Assembly (NCBI RefSeq): GCF_003112775.1
Contig: NZ_BFCH01000018.1
Span: 672,362-736,361, forward strand
DNA from: Mycobacterium montefiorense
GTDB taxonomy: Bacteria > Actinomycetota > Actinomycetes > Mycobacteriales > Mycobacteriaceae
DNA length: 64,000 bases
Direction: 5' to 3'
Shown here in pieces: positions 26,560 to 35,944 of the stretch; position 1 is the stretch's first letter; every line of letters begins with the position of its first letter. The translations under genes and the position numbers were made by a program. The notes under the pieces were generated by a model. The model made no database searches and was not told where the DNA came from. It worked only from the letters and a program-made list of their open reading frames with translations.

Positions 26560-28902
26560 ATGTCGGCGCTGATGGGTTTCAGGGTCGTTGAGCTGGCAGG
26601 ATCGGTCGCAGGGGAGTACTGCGGCAAACTGCTGGCCGACTTCGGCGCCGAGGTGATCAAGGTCGAGGCGGCGGGGCGCGGTAGCCCAACTCGGGCTATG
26701 GCGCCCGTCCTCGACGACGGCACCGGGTGTGACGGCAGTGCGCTATTCGCCTACCTCAATACGAATAAGCAGTCCGTCGTTCTCGAGGGTGAGCGGCTAC
26801 ACGAGCTCATCGGCTCCGCCGATGCCGTCATCGACGACGGCGCGACGAGTGGGGCGGACCGGCATCCGGGCGTGGTGTTCTGCTCGATCACGCCGTTCGG
26901 GCAGGACGCCCCAGCCGAGTACGCGAATGCGAAGAGCATCAACGTATTCCATGCCAGCGGCTGGGGATATCACACGCCTAGTCATCCCGATCCTGGCAAG
27001 CCGCCGCTGCAGGGGCCGGGCCGGTTCATGGCCGATTACGAAGCGGGACTGGATGCGGCCCTGTGCGTGGCCTCGGCGTTGTTCGCGCGTCTGCACACCG
27101 GCCGGGGCGAATCCATCGACGTCTCCCAGCATGCCGTGCTGGTATCCCGCGCGGATTGCATTCTGGGGCGGCTGATCACCGGCGAAGTCCCCGCCCTGGG
27201 CACCCGCGATGACTACGACCAGCAGGGGCCGGCGTCGTTTTTCGCCTGCGCCGATGGCTACGTCTACCTGTACATGACCAGCCGCGCGCATTGGCTCGGC
27301 GTCAAAAAGCTGATGGGTCAACCGGCTTGGCTCGACGAGTTCGACGATGACTGGCTGGAGTTCTCGGTCACGCCGGAAAAAGTCGCCGCGTTCCAGCAGG
27401 GCTTCGCGGCGTGGGTTGCCGGCTTGGACAAGGAGACGGCGGCCGACGAAGCCCAACGCCTGGGCGTGCCGCTGGTTCCGGTCAACGATGCCACGGATCT
27501 GCATCAGTCGCCGCAGTACCGTCACCGCGGATTCTTTTCCGACGTCAGCCACCCTGTGTTGGGCGACGCGGCATACCCCACGGTGCCGTACCTGCTCAGC
27601 GCATCGCCTGCCGAAATCACCGCGGCCGCGCCCACACTCGGTCGGCATACCGCGCCGATCCTGGACAGGCTTGCTACTGCGCATGAACCACCGGCAGTAC
27701 GAGCGGCACAACTCAAGCCGCCGAAGAACCCACGCGGAGGCCCCCTGGAAGGCGTGCGCGTCGTCGAGTTGACCAAGGTGTGGGCGGGCCCGTATGCCGG
27801 CAAGCTGCTGGCACTGTTGGGCGCCGAGGTGATCAAGGTCGAAACGGCGGCCCTGCCCGAAGAGATGCGGGCCTACGGCGGCACCGACATCAATCACGCG
27901 CCGTTCTTTCTGAGCATCAATCCCGAGATCCTTAGCGTGGACATCGATATCAAGTCGGCCGAGGGCATGGCGCAACTGCGTGAGCTGATTGCCCGCAGCG
28001 ACATCGTCATCTACAACCTGCGCCCGGGCGCGATGGAACGCCAGGGTCTGGGGTATCGGGAACTCGCCGAGATCAAATCCGACATCATCTCGGTGTCGAT
28101 CAAAATGTGGGGCAACGACGGACCGCTCGGTCATCAGACCGGGTATGCCCCCTGCTTCGCCGCGCTGGCCGGACTTGCGCCGCTGGTCGGCTATCCGGGT
28201 GGGCCGCCGCTGGGAACCAGCATGCGTTACGGGGATTCCACGGTCGGAGCCGCGGCCGCCTATGCCGCCGTCGTCGCACTGCTGCACCGCGAGCTCAGTG
28301 GCACAGGGCAATTCGTCGACATCTCGGCCGTCGAAACGCTGTCCTCGATGATCGGGGACTGCCTGCTGGAACAAAGCCTCACGGGACGGCGCCTCGGGCC
28401 CGACGGCAACAACCACGCCGACATGTGCCCACACGGCTGCTACCCCTGCGCGGACGGTTCGTGGGTCAGCGTGGCCGTCGCCAACGACGCCGAATGGCGC
28501 CGCCTGTGCGACGTGCTCGATGCCCCCGCACTCGCCGACGATGCTCGCTACGCCGCATCGGCAGACCGACGAACGCACGTCGAAGCGCTCGACGCCGATC
28601 TCGCGGTGCTGACCCAGGACCTGGACGCCGAGGATCTCGCAAATCGGCTGCGCGCAGTGGGCGTGCCGGCCACCAAGAGCGCCACCGCGATCGATGTGAT
28701 TGGCGATCAGCAACTCTGGGACCGCGAGTTGTACCGCTTCGTCTCCGATCACCGCGAAGGCCAGCGTCCGGTATTGGGTCCACCCTGGCGGCTGACGCGC
28801 GGGCCGGCCCGGATCGAGAAGGGCGCCCCCGACCTGGGCGAGGACACTGATTACGTTCTGCACGCAATACTGGCCGCATCACCGACGTTGGGCGGGTTAT
28901 GA
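26560..28902 (+). CDS. Tandem two-domain CaiB/BaiF (class III) CoA-transferase
   Basis: 780 aa, about twice the usual length of about 400. The first domain begins FRVVELAGSVAGEYCGKLLADFGAEVIKVE, the second (near residue 393) begins VRVVELTKVWAGPYAGKLLALLGAEVIKVE, so the gene is an internal duplication. The candidate catalytic Asp is in RFMADYEAGLDAAL for domain one and in MRYGDSTVGAAAAY for domain two. Class III transferases move CoA between carboxylic acids. The gene overlaps the following SDR by ATGA. A single chain would give an intramolecular form of the normally interlocked dimer. Confidence 0.88.
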   Translation: MSALMGFRVVELAGSVAGEYCGKLLADFGAEVIKVEAAGRGSPTRAMAPVLDDGTGCDGSALFAYLNTNKQSVVLEGERLHELIGSADAVIDDGATSGADRHPGVVFCSITPFGQDAPAEYANAKSINVFHASGWGYHTPSHPDPGKPPLQGPGRFMADYEAGLDAALCVASALFARLHTGRGESIDVSQHAVLVSRADCILGRLITGEVPALGTRDDYDQQGPASFFACADGYVYLYMTSRAHWLGVKKLMGQPAWLDEFDDDWLEFSVTPEKVAAFQQGFAAWVAGLDKETAADEAQRLGVPLVPVNDATDLHQSPQYRHRGFFSDVSHPVLGDAAYPTVPYLLSASPAEITAAAPTLGRHTAPILDRLATAHEPPAVRAAQLKPPKNPRGGPLEGVRVVELTKVWAGPYAGKLLALLGAEVIKVETAALPEEMRAYGGTDINHAPFFLSINPEILSVDIDIKSAEGMAQLRELIARSDIVIYNLRPGAMERQGLGYRELAEIKSDIISVSIKMWGNDGPLGHQTGYAPCFAALAGLAPLVGYPGGPPLGTSMRYGDSTVGAAAAYAAVVALLHRELSGTGQFVDISAVETLSSMIGDCLLEQSLTGRRLGPDGNNHADMCPHGCYPCADGSWVSVAVANDAEWRRLCDVLDAPALADDARYAASADRRTHVEALDADLAVLTQDLDAEDLANRLRAVGVPATKSATAIDVIGDQQLWDRELYRFVSDHREGQRPVLGPPWRLTRGPARIEKGAPDLGEDTDYVLHAILAASPTLGGL

Positions 28903-29663
28903 CGGGAAAACTCACTCAGACCGCGGCCCTGGTGACCGGTGCCAGCAGCGGGATCGGCGCGGCAACAGCGAAAGCTCTCGCCGCCGAGGGCGCGGTGGTG
29001 GCCCTGCTGGCACGTCGGGCCGAACGGCTGGCCGAACTGAAAGCCGACATCGAGTCATCCGGCGGCACAGCACTGGTGGTGCCCGCCGACGTCACCGACG
29101 CCGAGCAGGTGGCCTCCGCCGTGCGGCAGACGGTCGCGGAGCTGGGTCGCCTGGACGTCCTGGTGAACAACGCCGGTCTGATGCAGTCGGCACCCGCCAC
29201 CGAGGCACCATTGCAGGACTGGGACCAGATGGTGTCCGTCAATGTGCAGGGCGTCCTCTACGCCACCAAAGCGGCGCTGCCCCATTTGATCGAGGCGGCC
29301 GCCGACTCGGCACGCGGGGTGGCCGACCTGGTCACTATCAGTTCCACCGCCGGCTGGGTGGCCCGGCCGAACACCGCGGTCTACTCGTTGACCAAATTCG
29401 GTGTGAACGCCTTCAACGAGGGGCTGCGCCAAGAGGTGCTCGGCAAGCGAGTCCGGGTGGGCGTCGTGGGTCCCGGAACCGTCGACACCGAAATCTTCAG
29501 CCATCTGGCCGACAACTCGCGGGAGGCGTTCGAACGCCAAACCGCGGGCATGGTCAAGATGCGGCCCGAGGACATCGCCGACGCGGTGCTGTTCATGGTG
29601 ACCCGCGACCGCCGGGTGGCCGTCAACCACATGCTGGTGCGCGCCGCCGAACAGACCTGGTAA
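28899..29663 (+). CDS. SDR family oxidoreductase
   Basis: 254 aa starting at ATG 28899 inside the CoA-transferase stop. Cofactor motif GASSGIGAATAKAL, then NNAGLMQSAP, the catalytic Ser in ISSTAGW and Tyr/Lys in VYSLTKFG are intact. The ending VTRDRRVAVNHMLVRAAEQTW is typical of clavaldehyde-dehydrogenase/YdfG-like SDRs that reduce carbonyls with NADP. It is in the P450 operon, directly before the kinase-fold gene (4 bp gap). Substrate unknown. Confidence 0.87.
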   Translation: MTGKLTQTAALVTGASSGIGAATAKALAAEGAVVALLARRAERLAELKADIESSGGTALVVPADVTDAEQVASAVRQTVAELGRLDVLVNNAGLMQSAPATEAPLQDWDQMVSVNVQGVLYATKAALPHLIEAAADSARGVADLVTISSTAGWVARPNTAVYSLTKFGVNAFNEGLRQEVLGKRVRVGVVGPGTVDTEIFSHLADNSREAFERQTAGMVKMRPEDIADAVLFMVTRDRRVAVNHMLVRAAEQTW

Positions 29664-29667
29664 CCAG

Positions 29668-30957
29668 GTGACTTCGCGGTGGGTCACCGGCGACCAGTCC
29701 GGGTTGTCGTTTCCCGCTGACCCCGCGGCGCTGCGCGAAGGCGGGGCTGGGTTTCTCACCGACGCATTCCGGGCCTCCGGGGTGCTCACCGACGGCAATG
29801 CGGTCAACGGGATCTCGGAATTCGCCGAGATCCGCGGTGGCAGCACGGGGCGCAAGGTGATGCTGTCGGTCGAATACGACACGGCCGCAGCGGGTCTGCA
29901 CACCGAGTTGTTCGTCAAGTTCTCCCGCGACCTCGACAACCCGATCCGCGATCGGGGCAAGACGCAGATGGAGCCCGAGGTGCGGTTCGCGTCGCTGTCG
30001 CGGACACCCGGTTTTCCCATCGCAGTGCCCAGCGCATTCTTCGGCGACTATCACCAGCCGAGCGAAACCGGGATTCTGATCACTGAACGAATCAAGTTCG
30101 GCGACAACGGAATCGAACGGCAATATCACAAGTGCCTCGACTACGAAATGCCCGAGCCTCTCGAGCATTACCGCGCCCTGGTCACCGCACTGGCCCGGCT
30201 GGCCGGAACGCATCGATCCGGGCGGCTTCCGGCAGAGGAGACCGCGCACTTCCCGCTGGACGTGCAGGCCGCAACGGTCGGAGAGCGGGCACCGCTGTCG
30301 GTGGACAAGCTGGAGCGACGGGTCAACCAGCTGGCCGAATTCACCGAAACCCATCCCGGGCTGCTGCCCACGAATGTCGGCTCGCCGGAATTCCTGGCAC
30401 GGCTGCGCGGTGATGTGCCCCGCCTCGCACACCACGAACACACGGTCACCAACCAACTGGCCGAGGACGCCGACTATGTCGCGCTGTGCCATTGGAACGC
30501 CAACATCGACAACGCGTGGTTCTGGCGAGACACCGACGACGTTTTGCACTGCGGCCTGATGGATTGGGGCTGCGTCAGCCAGATGAACCTGGGCATGGCC
30601 ATCTGGGGCGCCATGTCCGGCGCCGAAACCGAGCTGTGGGACGTCCATCTCGATGATCTGCTGCAGCTGTTCGTCACCGAAGTCCTTCGTCACGGCGGCC
30701 CACAGCTCGACCCATTCAGGTTGCGCCGGCACACCCTGCTGTACGCGGCCGCGATGGGAGTCGCCTGCCTGCTGGAAGTGCCGGCCTTGATACGCAAGCG
30801 ATTCGACACCATCCCCAGTACGCGTAAGGATCCGCGCATCAGGGATGACGAGAGCGTGCGCGCGCCACTGCAGATGCTGTCGAATCTGCTGAACCTGTGG
30901 GAGCGGTATCGGGTGGGGGAGTTACTCGACGAGGTGCTGGCGGAAGGGTCCGCGTGA
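29668..30957 (+). CDS. Phosphotransferase-fold protein with altered catalytic loop
   Basis: 429 aa from GTG 29668. It follows the plan of aminoglycoside phosphotransferase/ecdysteroid-kinase-like proteins: an N-lobe with a candidate ATP Lys84 (ELFVKFSRD), a catalytic loop near CHWNANIDN (274-282) and the metal-binding LMDWGC (D299). The family has H-G-D-x(4)-N in the loop; here it is His275-Trp-Asn277...Asn282, so the catalytic Asp is Asn. It may be a pseudokinase or use another acid. It is the last gene of the P450/CoA-transferase operon. Confidence 0.75.
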   Translation: MTSRWVTGDQSGLSFPADPAALREGGAGFLTDAFRASGVLTDGNAVNGISEFAEIRGGSTGRKVMLSVEYDTAAAGLHTELFVKFSRDLDNPIRDRGKTQMEPEVRFASLSRTPGFPIAVPSAFFGDYHQPSETGILITERIKFGDNGIERQYHKCLDYEMPEPLEHYRALVTALARLAGTHRSGRLPAEETAHFPLDVQAATVGERAPLSVDKLERRVNQLAEFTETHPGLLPTNVGSPEFLARLRGDVPRLAHHEHTVTNQLAEDADYVALCHWNANIDNAWFWRDTDDVLHCGLMDWGCVSQMNLGMAIWGAMSGAETELWDVHLDDLLQLFVTEVLRHGGPQLDPFRLRRHTLLYAAAMGVACLLEVPALIRKRFDTIPSTRKDPRIRDDESVRAPLQMLSNLLNLWERYRVGELLDEVLAEGSA

Positions 30958-30958
30958 G

Positions 30959-32317
30959 CTACGGTGCGTCATCGTCTCGGTCTTGGAGCAGCTTTTCGGA
31001 GTGGTGGAATGCGTTGATGCGTGGTTGACCACCGTCCAAGTGCGGGGGCGGAAGCCATTCGGTGTCGCCCCTGGCGTTCTCGCGAGTGGTCCAGCCGCCG
31101 GGCCGCAGGAGGCGATGATGGGGCCGGCATGCGAAGGTCAACTCGTTGACGTCGGTGGTGTGGCACTCGGCCCAGTCGGTGACGTGATGCACTTCGCAGT
31201 AGTAACCAGGCGCAGTGCAGCCCGGAGCCGAACACCCGCGATCCTTGGCGTACAGGACGATTCGCTGTGCCGGTGACGCCAGGCGTTTGGTGCTGTACAG
31301 CGCCAGGGCTTTTCCCTTGTCAAAGATGGCCAGATAGTGACGCGCGTGCCGGGCCATCCGGATCACGTCGCTCATCGGCAGGATGGTGCCGCGGCCGGTA
31401 AGGCCGCGTCCGGCGGCCGCCTCCATCTCGGCCAGCGTGGTGGTGACGACGATCGAAGCGGGTAACCCGTTGTGGTTGCCCAGTTCGCCCGAGGCGAGCA
31501 ATCCTCGCAGCGCCGCATTCAGCGCGTCATGATGGCGTTGAGCGCTGCTGCGGGAATCGCGCTCGATCGACTGCTCGGTCGGATTGCCTTCGACACATGG
31601 ATTTTCGTCATCCGGATTGCATATCCCTGGAGCGCCCAATTTCGCCCAGACCGCTTCCACGGTTGCACGTGCCTCGGGGGTCAACCAGCCTCGCAATTCC
31701 GACATCCCGTCGCAGCCCTAATTACCCAGATTCAGTCCGCGACGGCGCGACCGGTCCTCGTCGCTATAGATCCCATCGGGGTTGAGGCAGTCAGCAAGGA
31801 TAGCGGCCAGGTCGGTGATCTGTTCGGGACGAAACCGGGTGCCTTCGAAAGCCAGTTTGGCTTCGGCCTGCTCGCGGGTGCCGGCATCAATCCAGCCGGG
31901 CAATTGGTGGTAGAACTTGCGGATCGCGGCCACTTGTCCCGGCCCCAGTCTGCCCTGGCGTTGCCCAGCGGCGGTCGCCGCCAAGACCGGCGGCACCGGT
32001 TCCCCGGTTATTCCGCACCGCGTCCCCAAATCGGCGGCCTCGCGGATACGCCGCGAAGCCTCGGCGCGGCTGATCAGAGTCGATTCGGCAATGGCGTGCG
32101 ACAGCTTGCCGCCGAGCTCTTCGGCGGTGGCTCGGCGGGCGAGCCCATTGATCAGCGGATGTTCAATGGCCGGCAGCCGACGGCGAACCTTTTCGCAGCG
32201 TCTCAACAGCGCCAACGGTTCGCGCGCGACCAACGCGTCGCAGTCTTGCCCGATCAGATCGTCGAAGGCAGCGTCGATGGTGTGGAAAGCCGCCGACCAC
32301 CTCTCCCGATCTATCAC
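30959..32317 (-). pseudogene. 13E12-repeat family HNH endonuclease gene split by an amber codon
   Basis: The first part (32317-31718, 199 aa) is the DUF222 domain (RRCEKVRRRLPAIEHPLINGLA, RAEASRRIREAADLG). It stops at TAG (31720-31718), and the same frame continues through [18 protein letters not shown] to the C-terminal HNH domain ([30 protein letters not shown]), ending at 30959. A single C-to-T change of CAG to TAG explains the break. ATG 31705 could still start the HNH half alone. Family members are multi-copy elements in mycobacteria. Codon use looks like its neighbours. Confidence 0.85.
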
Positions 32318-32407
32318 ACTTCGAAACTATCGATGCCCACCGACAGAAAACCCTCCTTTGTGACTACTGAAATCATAGTGACACAAGGGATTACGAAAGT
32401 GGGTCGC

Positions 32408-33532
32408 CTAGCTCCCGTCGCCCCACGCCGGGCTCCTGGTGAGCACTTCGGGACCGGCGTCGGTGATGTGAACGGTGTCACGGCGGAATACCGCACCGAT
32501 GCCCTGCTGCCACACGTAGCCGGTGATCGCCAACACCATCCCGGCCTCAAGCGTATCGTGTTCGCCTGCAGCCAGCAGGGTTTCGGACACCACGGGCGGG
32601 TCGAACCCCAGCCCCAGCCCGTGCGCTATCGGCATCGGCGGTACCTGCTCGCCGGCCGCGTCATACGCGGCGAGCAGATCGCGGATAGACGCAGCGGGGC
32701 GACATGCGCCAAGCATGTTGTCGTACAGCGTCTTCGACCGTTCGAACAGCTTGCTGACCTCGCCGTCCGCCCCATCGCCGACCGGCCAGGTTCGGCCCAC
32801 CTCGGCCACATAGCCATTAGCCAGGGCGCCGGCGGCGAAGGCGACCAGGTCGCCCGGCCGAGCCTGCGTGTGGCCGCGACGCCACGGGTGTTCCCGTGAG
32901 GTCACCCACGCGGCGTCCTGGGTGGCCGGCGTGCTTACTCCGCCCGCGGCCATCGCCTCCAGCATCACACCGGCCAGCGTCTGCTCCGATACGCCGGGCG
33001 CCAATTCGGCTCGGGCAGTAGCGAGTCCGTGTTCGACGATGCGAAGTGCGGCATCCATCGCCGCGATTTCTTCCGGCGTCTTGATCCGGCGCGCGGCGCG
33101 CATCGCCGGCTCGGCATCGACGAGTTCGGCATTCGGGAATGCGTCGGGCAGCAACGCGGCGAAAGTCGGTGTGATCGCGTCTGTTCCGACTCGTCGCGCT
33201 GCTTCGGCGCCGTCGACCTTCTTTAGGACGTCGATCAGCGTCATCGGGTTCCAGGCCAGTCCATACAGGTGATCGTGGTCGATCTCCTCCGGGACCCCCT
33301 CGTCGTCGGTGCTGTTCAGGTAGATGTCACCGGTGGCGCGCACCAGCACACACATCGGGCCGAACGGTCGGGTGCCGGCTATCCACAGCTGTGGCGCGCC
33401 GGTGACGTAGCGGATATTGGCTTGCCGGCCCAGCACCAGGATGTCGAGGCCGTGTTTGTCCATTTCGGCCAGCGCGCGTTCGCGCCGTCCGATCCGGAGT
33501 GCCCAAGTATCGGGCAGAACCTCAGTCGCCAT
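32408..33532 (-). CDS. M24 peptidase-fold protein without metal ligands
   Basis: 374 aa with the two-domain pita-bread architecture (creatinase N-domain: HGLDILVLGRQANIRYVTG). Compared with aminopeptidase P/prolidase the five metal positions read Ala233 (for Asp), Glu244 (for Asp, in AEVGRTW), His304 kept (IAHGLGLGF), Thr337 (for Glu, in LAITGY) and Arg351 (for Glu, in FRRDT). A two-metal peptidase is thus excluded; it is either a metal-free creatinase-like enzyme or a non-catalytic partner. It overlaps the end of the intact M24 gene by 11 bp and is last in a seven-gene operon. Confidence 0.85.
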   Translation of the reverse strand: MATEVLPDTWALRIGRRERALAEMDKHGLDILVLGRQANIRYVTGAPQLWIAGTRPFGPMCVLVRATGDIYLNSTDDEGVPEEIDHDHLYGLAWNPMTLIDVLKKVDGAEAARRVGTDAITPTFAALLPDAFPNAELVDAEPAMRAARRIKTPEEIAAMDAALRIVEHGLATARAELAPGVSEQTLAGVMLEAMAAGGVSTPATQDAAWVTSREHPWRRGHTQARPGDLVAFAAGALANGYVAEVGRTWPVGDGADGEVSKLFERSKTLYDNMLGACRPAASIRDLLAAYDAAGEQVPPMPIAHGLGLGFDPPVVSETLLAAGEHDTLEAGMVLAITGYVWQQGIGAVFRRDTVHITDAGPEVLTRSPAWGDGS

Positions 33533-34757
33533 AAGGCGTGTACGGGTAGTCGGTAATCGGCGCGTAGCCGTCTTCGGTGATCACCACGATCTCCTCACTG
33601 CGATAGCCTCCGGTTCCGTCCTCCCACATGACGGGTTCCAGGACCAGGACCATTCCTGGCGGAAAGACGAAGTTGTCGTCGAACTCCTCGCCGAGATCGG
33701 TTCCGATCATCGGAGCTTCGGCAGGGTAGGTGCCGATGCCGTGACCCAGATAGAAGTGCGGCAGCCACGGTTTGCGGCCACCGTTGGCGGCGATCGCCGT
33801 CCGCGCTAAATCACCTGATGTCACACCGGCTTTGGTCACCGCGAGCACGGCGTCCAGGACAGCTCGCCACTGACGGAATTGATCTTGCTGCGGTGCCGTC
33901 GGTTTCTCTCCGACCACCCAGGTCCGGCCGAAGTCGGAGCAGTATCCGTGGTAGGTGATGCTGATGTCGGTCCACAGCACATCTCCGGCGGCCAGTTCGC
34001 GATCGGTGGGCAGCAGCGGCAGCGCGAGGTCGCCATGTGTGGTCCACACGCCGGCTTCCCGTGAACACGGCATCACCTGCCAGATGGCCTCCAGCATGTT
34101 GGTGGTGGCACCCAACTCGAAGGCACGACGTACAAACGTGGCAGAAAGATCAATCTGCCGTACGCCCGGCACCAGCGCCTGCTGCACGTCGACAATGGCT
34201 TGCTCGGTGATGCGGGCCGCCTTGCGCAGGCAAGACAGTTCGTCACGGGTCTTCACCAGTTGTGCGGTGCCCAGCACGATTGCCGCGTCCGTCGGCGGGC
34301 CCGCGGGGAAAAGCTTGGGCGCCGCTCGCCGCATCGCCCCGGTGAGTTCGTCGACCGCGATACTGGCACCCGGCGGGATGAGATCGGCGAGCTGCCGCGC
34401 GAAATCCTCGACACCGTGGTCGAATTCGAGGTAGGCCGGGCCGTGCAGATGGTCGTCGGGCACCGGTGCTTCCGCGGAGGCTCCGCTGCGGAACGGCATG
34501 AACAGATGCGGATGCACGTCATCGGCCAGCACCACGGCGACCGGACGCTCCACGTGCGAGAGACCTGCGTCCAACAGCGGCCAGCTGGCGCCTGTCGCGT
34601 ATCCGACGTAGCCGTTCATCAGCAGGATCAGCGCGTCGACGCCATGCTCGGTCATCGCGGACCGCAGCCGCGCCCCGACCTCGGTGCGCATGCGGGCCAA
34701 GTCCGGCTCATCCGGTGCGTCGAGCAGCGAGGCGCGCGCAGCCATGGTGTTGGTCAT
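33522..34757 (-). CDS. M24 metallopeptidase-fold enzyme with all metal ligands
   Basis: 411 aa. N-terminal creatinase-like domain (TEHGVDALILLMNGYVGYATG) and a catalytic domain with Asp and Asp in LWTDISITYHGYCSDFGRTW, His in YLGHGIGT, Glu in LVLEPVMW and Glu in YRSEEIVVIT, the complete set for Xaa-Pro dipeptidase/aminopeptidase-type enzymes. It probably hydrolyses a C-N bond of a small substrate. It starts 1 bp after the amidohydrolase gene and its end overlaps the start of the second M24 gene, so the two M24 proteins are likely to be made together. Confidence 0.87.
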   Translation of the reverse strand: MTNTMAARASLLDAPDEPDLARMRTEVGARLRSAMTEHGVDALILLMNGYVGYATGASWPLLDAGLSHVERPVAVVLADDVHPHLFMPFRSGASAEAPVPDDHLHGPAYLEFDHGVEDFARQLADLIPPGASIAVDELTGAMRRAAPKLFPAGPPTDAAIVLGTAQLVKTRDELSCLRKAARITEQAIVDVQQALVPGVRQIDLSATFVRRAFELGATTNMLEAIWQVMPCSREAGVWTTHGDLALPLLPTDRELAAGDVLWTDISITYHGYCSDFGRTWVVGEKPTAPQQDQFRQWRAVLDAVLAVTKAGVTSGDLARTAIAANGGRKPWLPHFYLGHGIGTYPAEAPMIGTDLGEEFDDNFVFPPGMVLVLEPVMWEDGTGGYRSEEIVVITEDGYAPITDYPYTPYGD

Positions 34758-34758
34758 G

Positions 34759-35928
34759 CTAGATCCCCAGGAATTTCTTGATGTTGCCGCCGACCACCCG
34801 CACCGCGTCCTCGGGGCCTACGGCCTCGACCACCGCGGCCAGCGACCGCTCCGAATAGCCGAAAGTGCTTTCGTTGTGCGGATAGTCGGATGACCACATC
34901 ACCCTGTCGATGCCGATCTCGTCGATCTGGCGCAGGCCCAGGCCGTCAACCATGAACGAGGCGCACATGTGCGTGTCCCAGTAGTAGCGGATGTCATGTT
35001 CGGGCTGGTGCGCCAGCATGTGTTGATAGGAAGCCAGCACATGCTCGGCGTCCTGCAGCGTCGTTGGTACCCAGGCTATTCCGCCCTCGAACCAGCCGAT
35101 CCGAAGACATCGATGCCGGTCGAGAATGCCACCGAAGATGTACTTGGAGAACATCTCCCGAAACGAGTCGATGTTGACCATCATGGCGACGGCGACACTG
35201 TTGACCTCGCTGGGGAACTTCGGCTGGCTCTCCCCGATGTGGTGAGTGATGGGCAGACCGGCCTCTTCGATCTCGTCCCACACCGCGCTCATCGCCGTGC
35301 TGGAGTAATCGATTGGCTGACCGTTCTCATCGTTACCCGGGTTGATCGGCATCAGAAACGTTTTGAGCCCCAACGATTTCAGTTCGGTGAGTGTGCGACG
35401 GGCGCCGCGCGGATCCCACCAGTTGATCAATCCCACTCCGTAGCAACGGCTGTCGGATTGTTGCTGAACCGCGGCGATGTGCTCGTTGTAGACCCGGAAG
35501 ATTCGCTCGCGGATGTTGTGGTCGGGGTGGTGGAATAGCGCGAGGACCGCGTTCGGGAAGGCCAGCTCCTTGTCGACGCCGTCTTCGGCGAGTTCACGGA
35601 CTCGGGCTTCGACGTTGTTGGTGGCGGCGCCGGCCAGGTCGTCGTATTGCATCAGCACCGCACTGAAATCGCCGACCACCATCGACTGTCCCGGCCGGCC
35701 AAGCAAATACGCGCCATCCTCATACCAGATCCGCGGCGCTTGATCTTTGAGGTCGTCGGGAAAACCCTCATAGAAAATGTCGTCAGCCACCGAGATGTGG
35801 TTGTCGGCGGAGAACACCTCGGTGCCGGGCGGCAGACCGGTGTTGAACTCCGCCGCGTGACCCCGGCGGTGCTTTGGGGCGCCGATGACGCCGTCGGGAT
35901 ACAGGGTGTGGGCTGGGCTGGACATCAT
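34759..35928 (-). CDS. Amidohydrolase family 2 (ACMSD-like TIM barrel)
   Basis: 389 aa from ATG 35928 (second ATG at 35925), with GAAGGGA just upstream. SADNHISVADD takes the place of the H-x-H motif, and MWSSDYPHNESTFGYSE carries the conserved Asp near the C-terminus. The middle shows FMPINPGN and ITHHIGESQPKFP, with a candidate metal His. It could be a decarboxylase or hydrolase. It starts 16 bp after the carboxylic acid reductase stop and ends 1 bp before the M24 gene, so it is part of the same operon. Confidence 0.85.
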   Translation of the reverse strand: MMSSPAHTLYPDGVIGAPKHRRGHAAEFNTGLPPGTEVFSADNHISVADDIFYEGFPDDLKDQAPRIWYEDGAYLLGRPGQSMVVGDFSAVLMQYDDLAGAATNNVEARVRELAEDGVDKELAFPNAVLALFHHPDHNIRERIFRVYNEHIAAVQQQSDSRCYGVGLINWWDPRGARRTLTELKSLGLKTFLMPINPGNDENGQPIDYSSTAMSAVWDEIEEAGLPITHHIGESQPKFPSEVNSVAVAMMVNIDSFREMFSKYIFGGILDRHRCLRIGWFEGGIAWVPTTLQDAEHVLASYQHMLAHQPEHDIRYYWDTHMCASFMVDGLGLRQIDEIGIDRVMWSSDYPHNESTFGYSERSLAAVVEAVGPEDAVRVVGGNIKKFLGI

Positions 35929-35944
35929 CGTCCCTTCGTTGCGA

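Noticed and set aside
26797..28863. 688-aa open frame on the minus strand across the CoA-transferase gene
   Set aside because: Antisense shadow of a GC-rich gene; Arg/His/Val-rich with no family features, while the plus strand codes a complete two-domain transferase.
32359..32386. Imperfect inverted repeat TTGTGACTA...TAGTGACACAA between the 13E12 and M24 genes
   Set aside because: Needs a 2-base gap to pair; too weak to call as an operator, though it lies just upstream of the 13E12 start.
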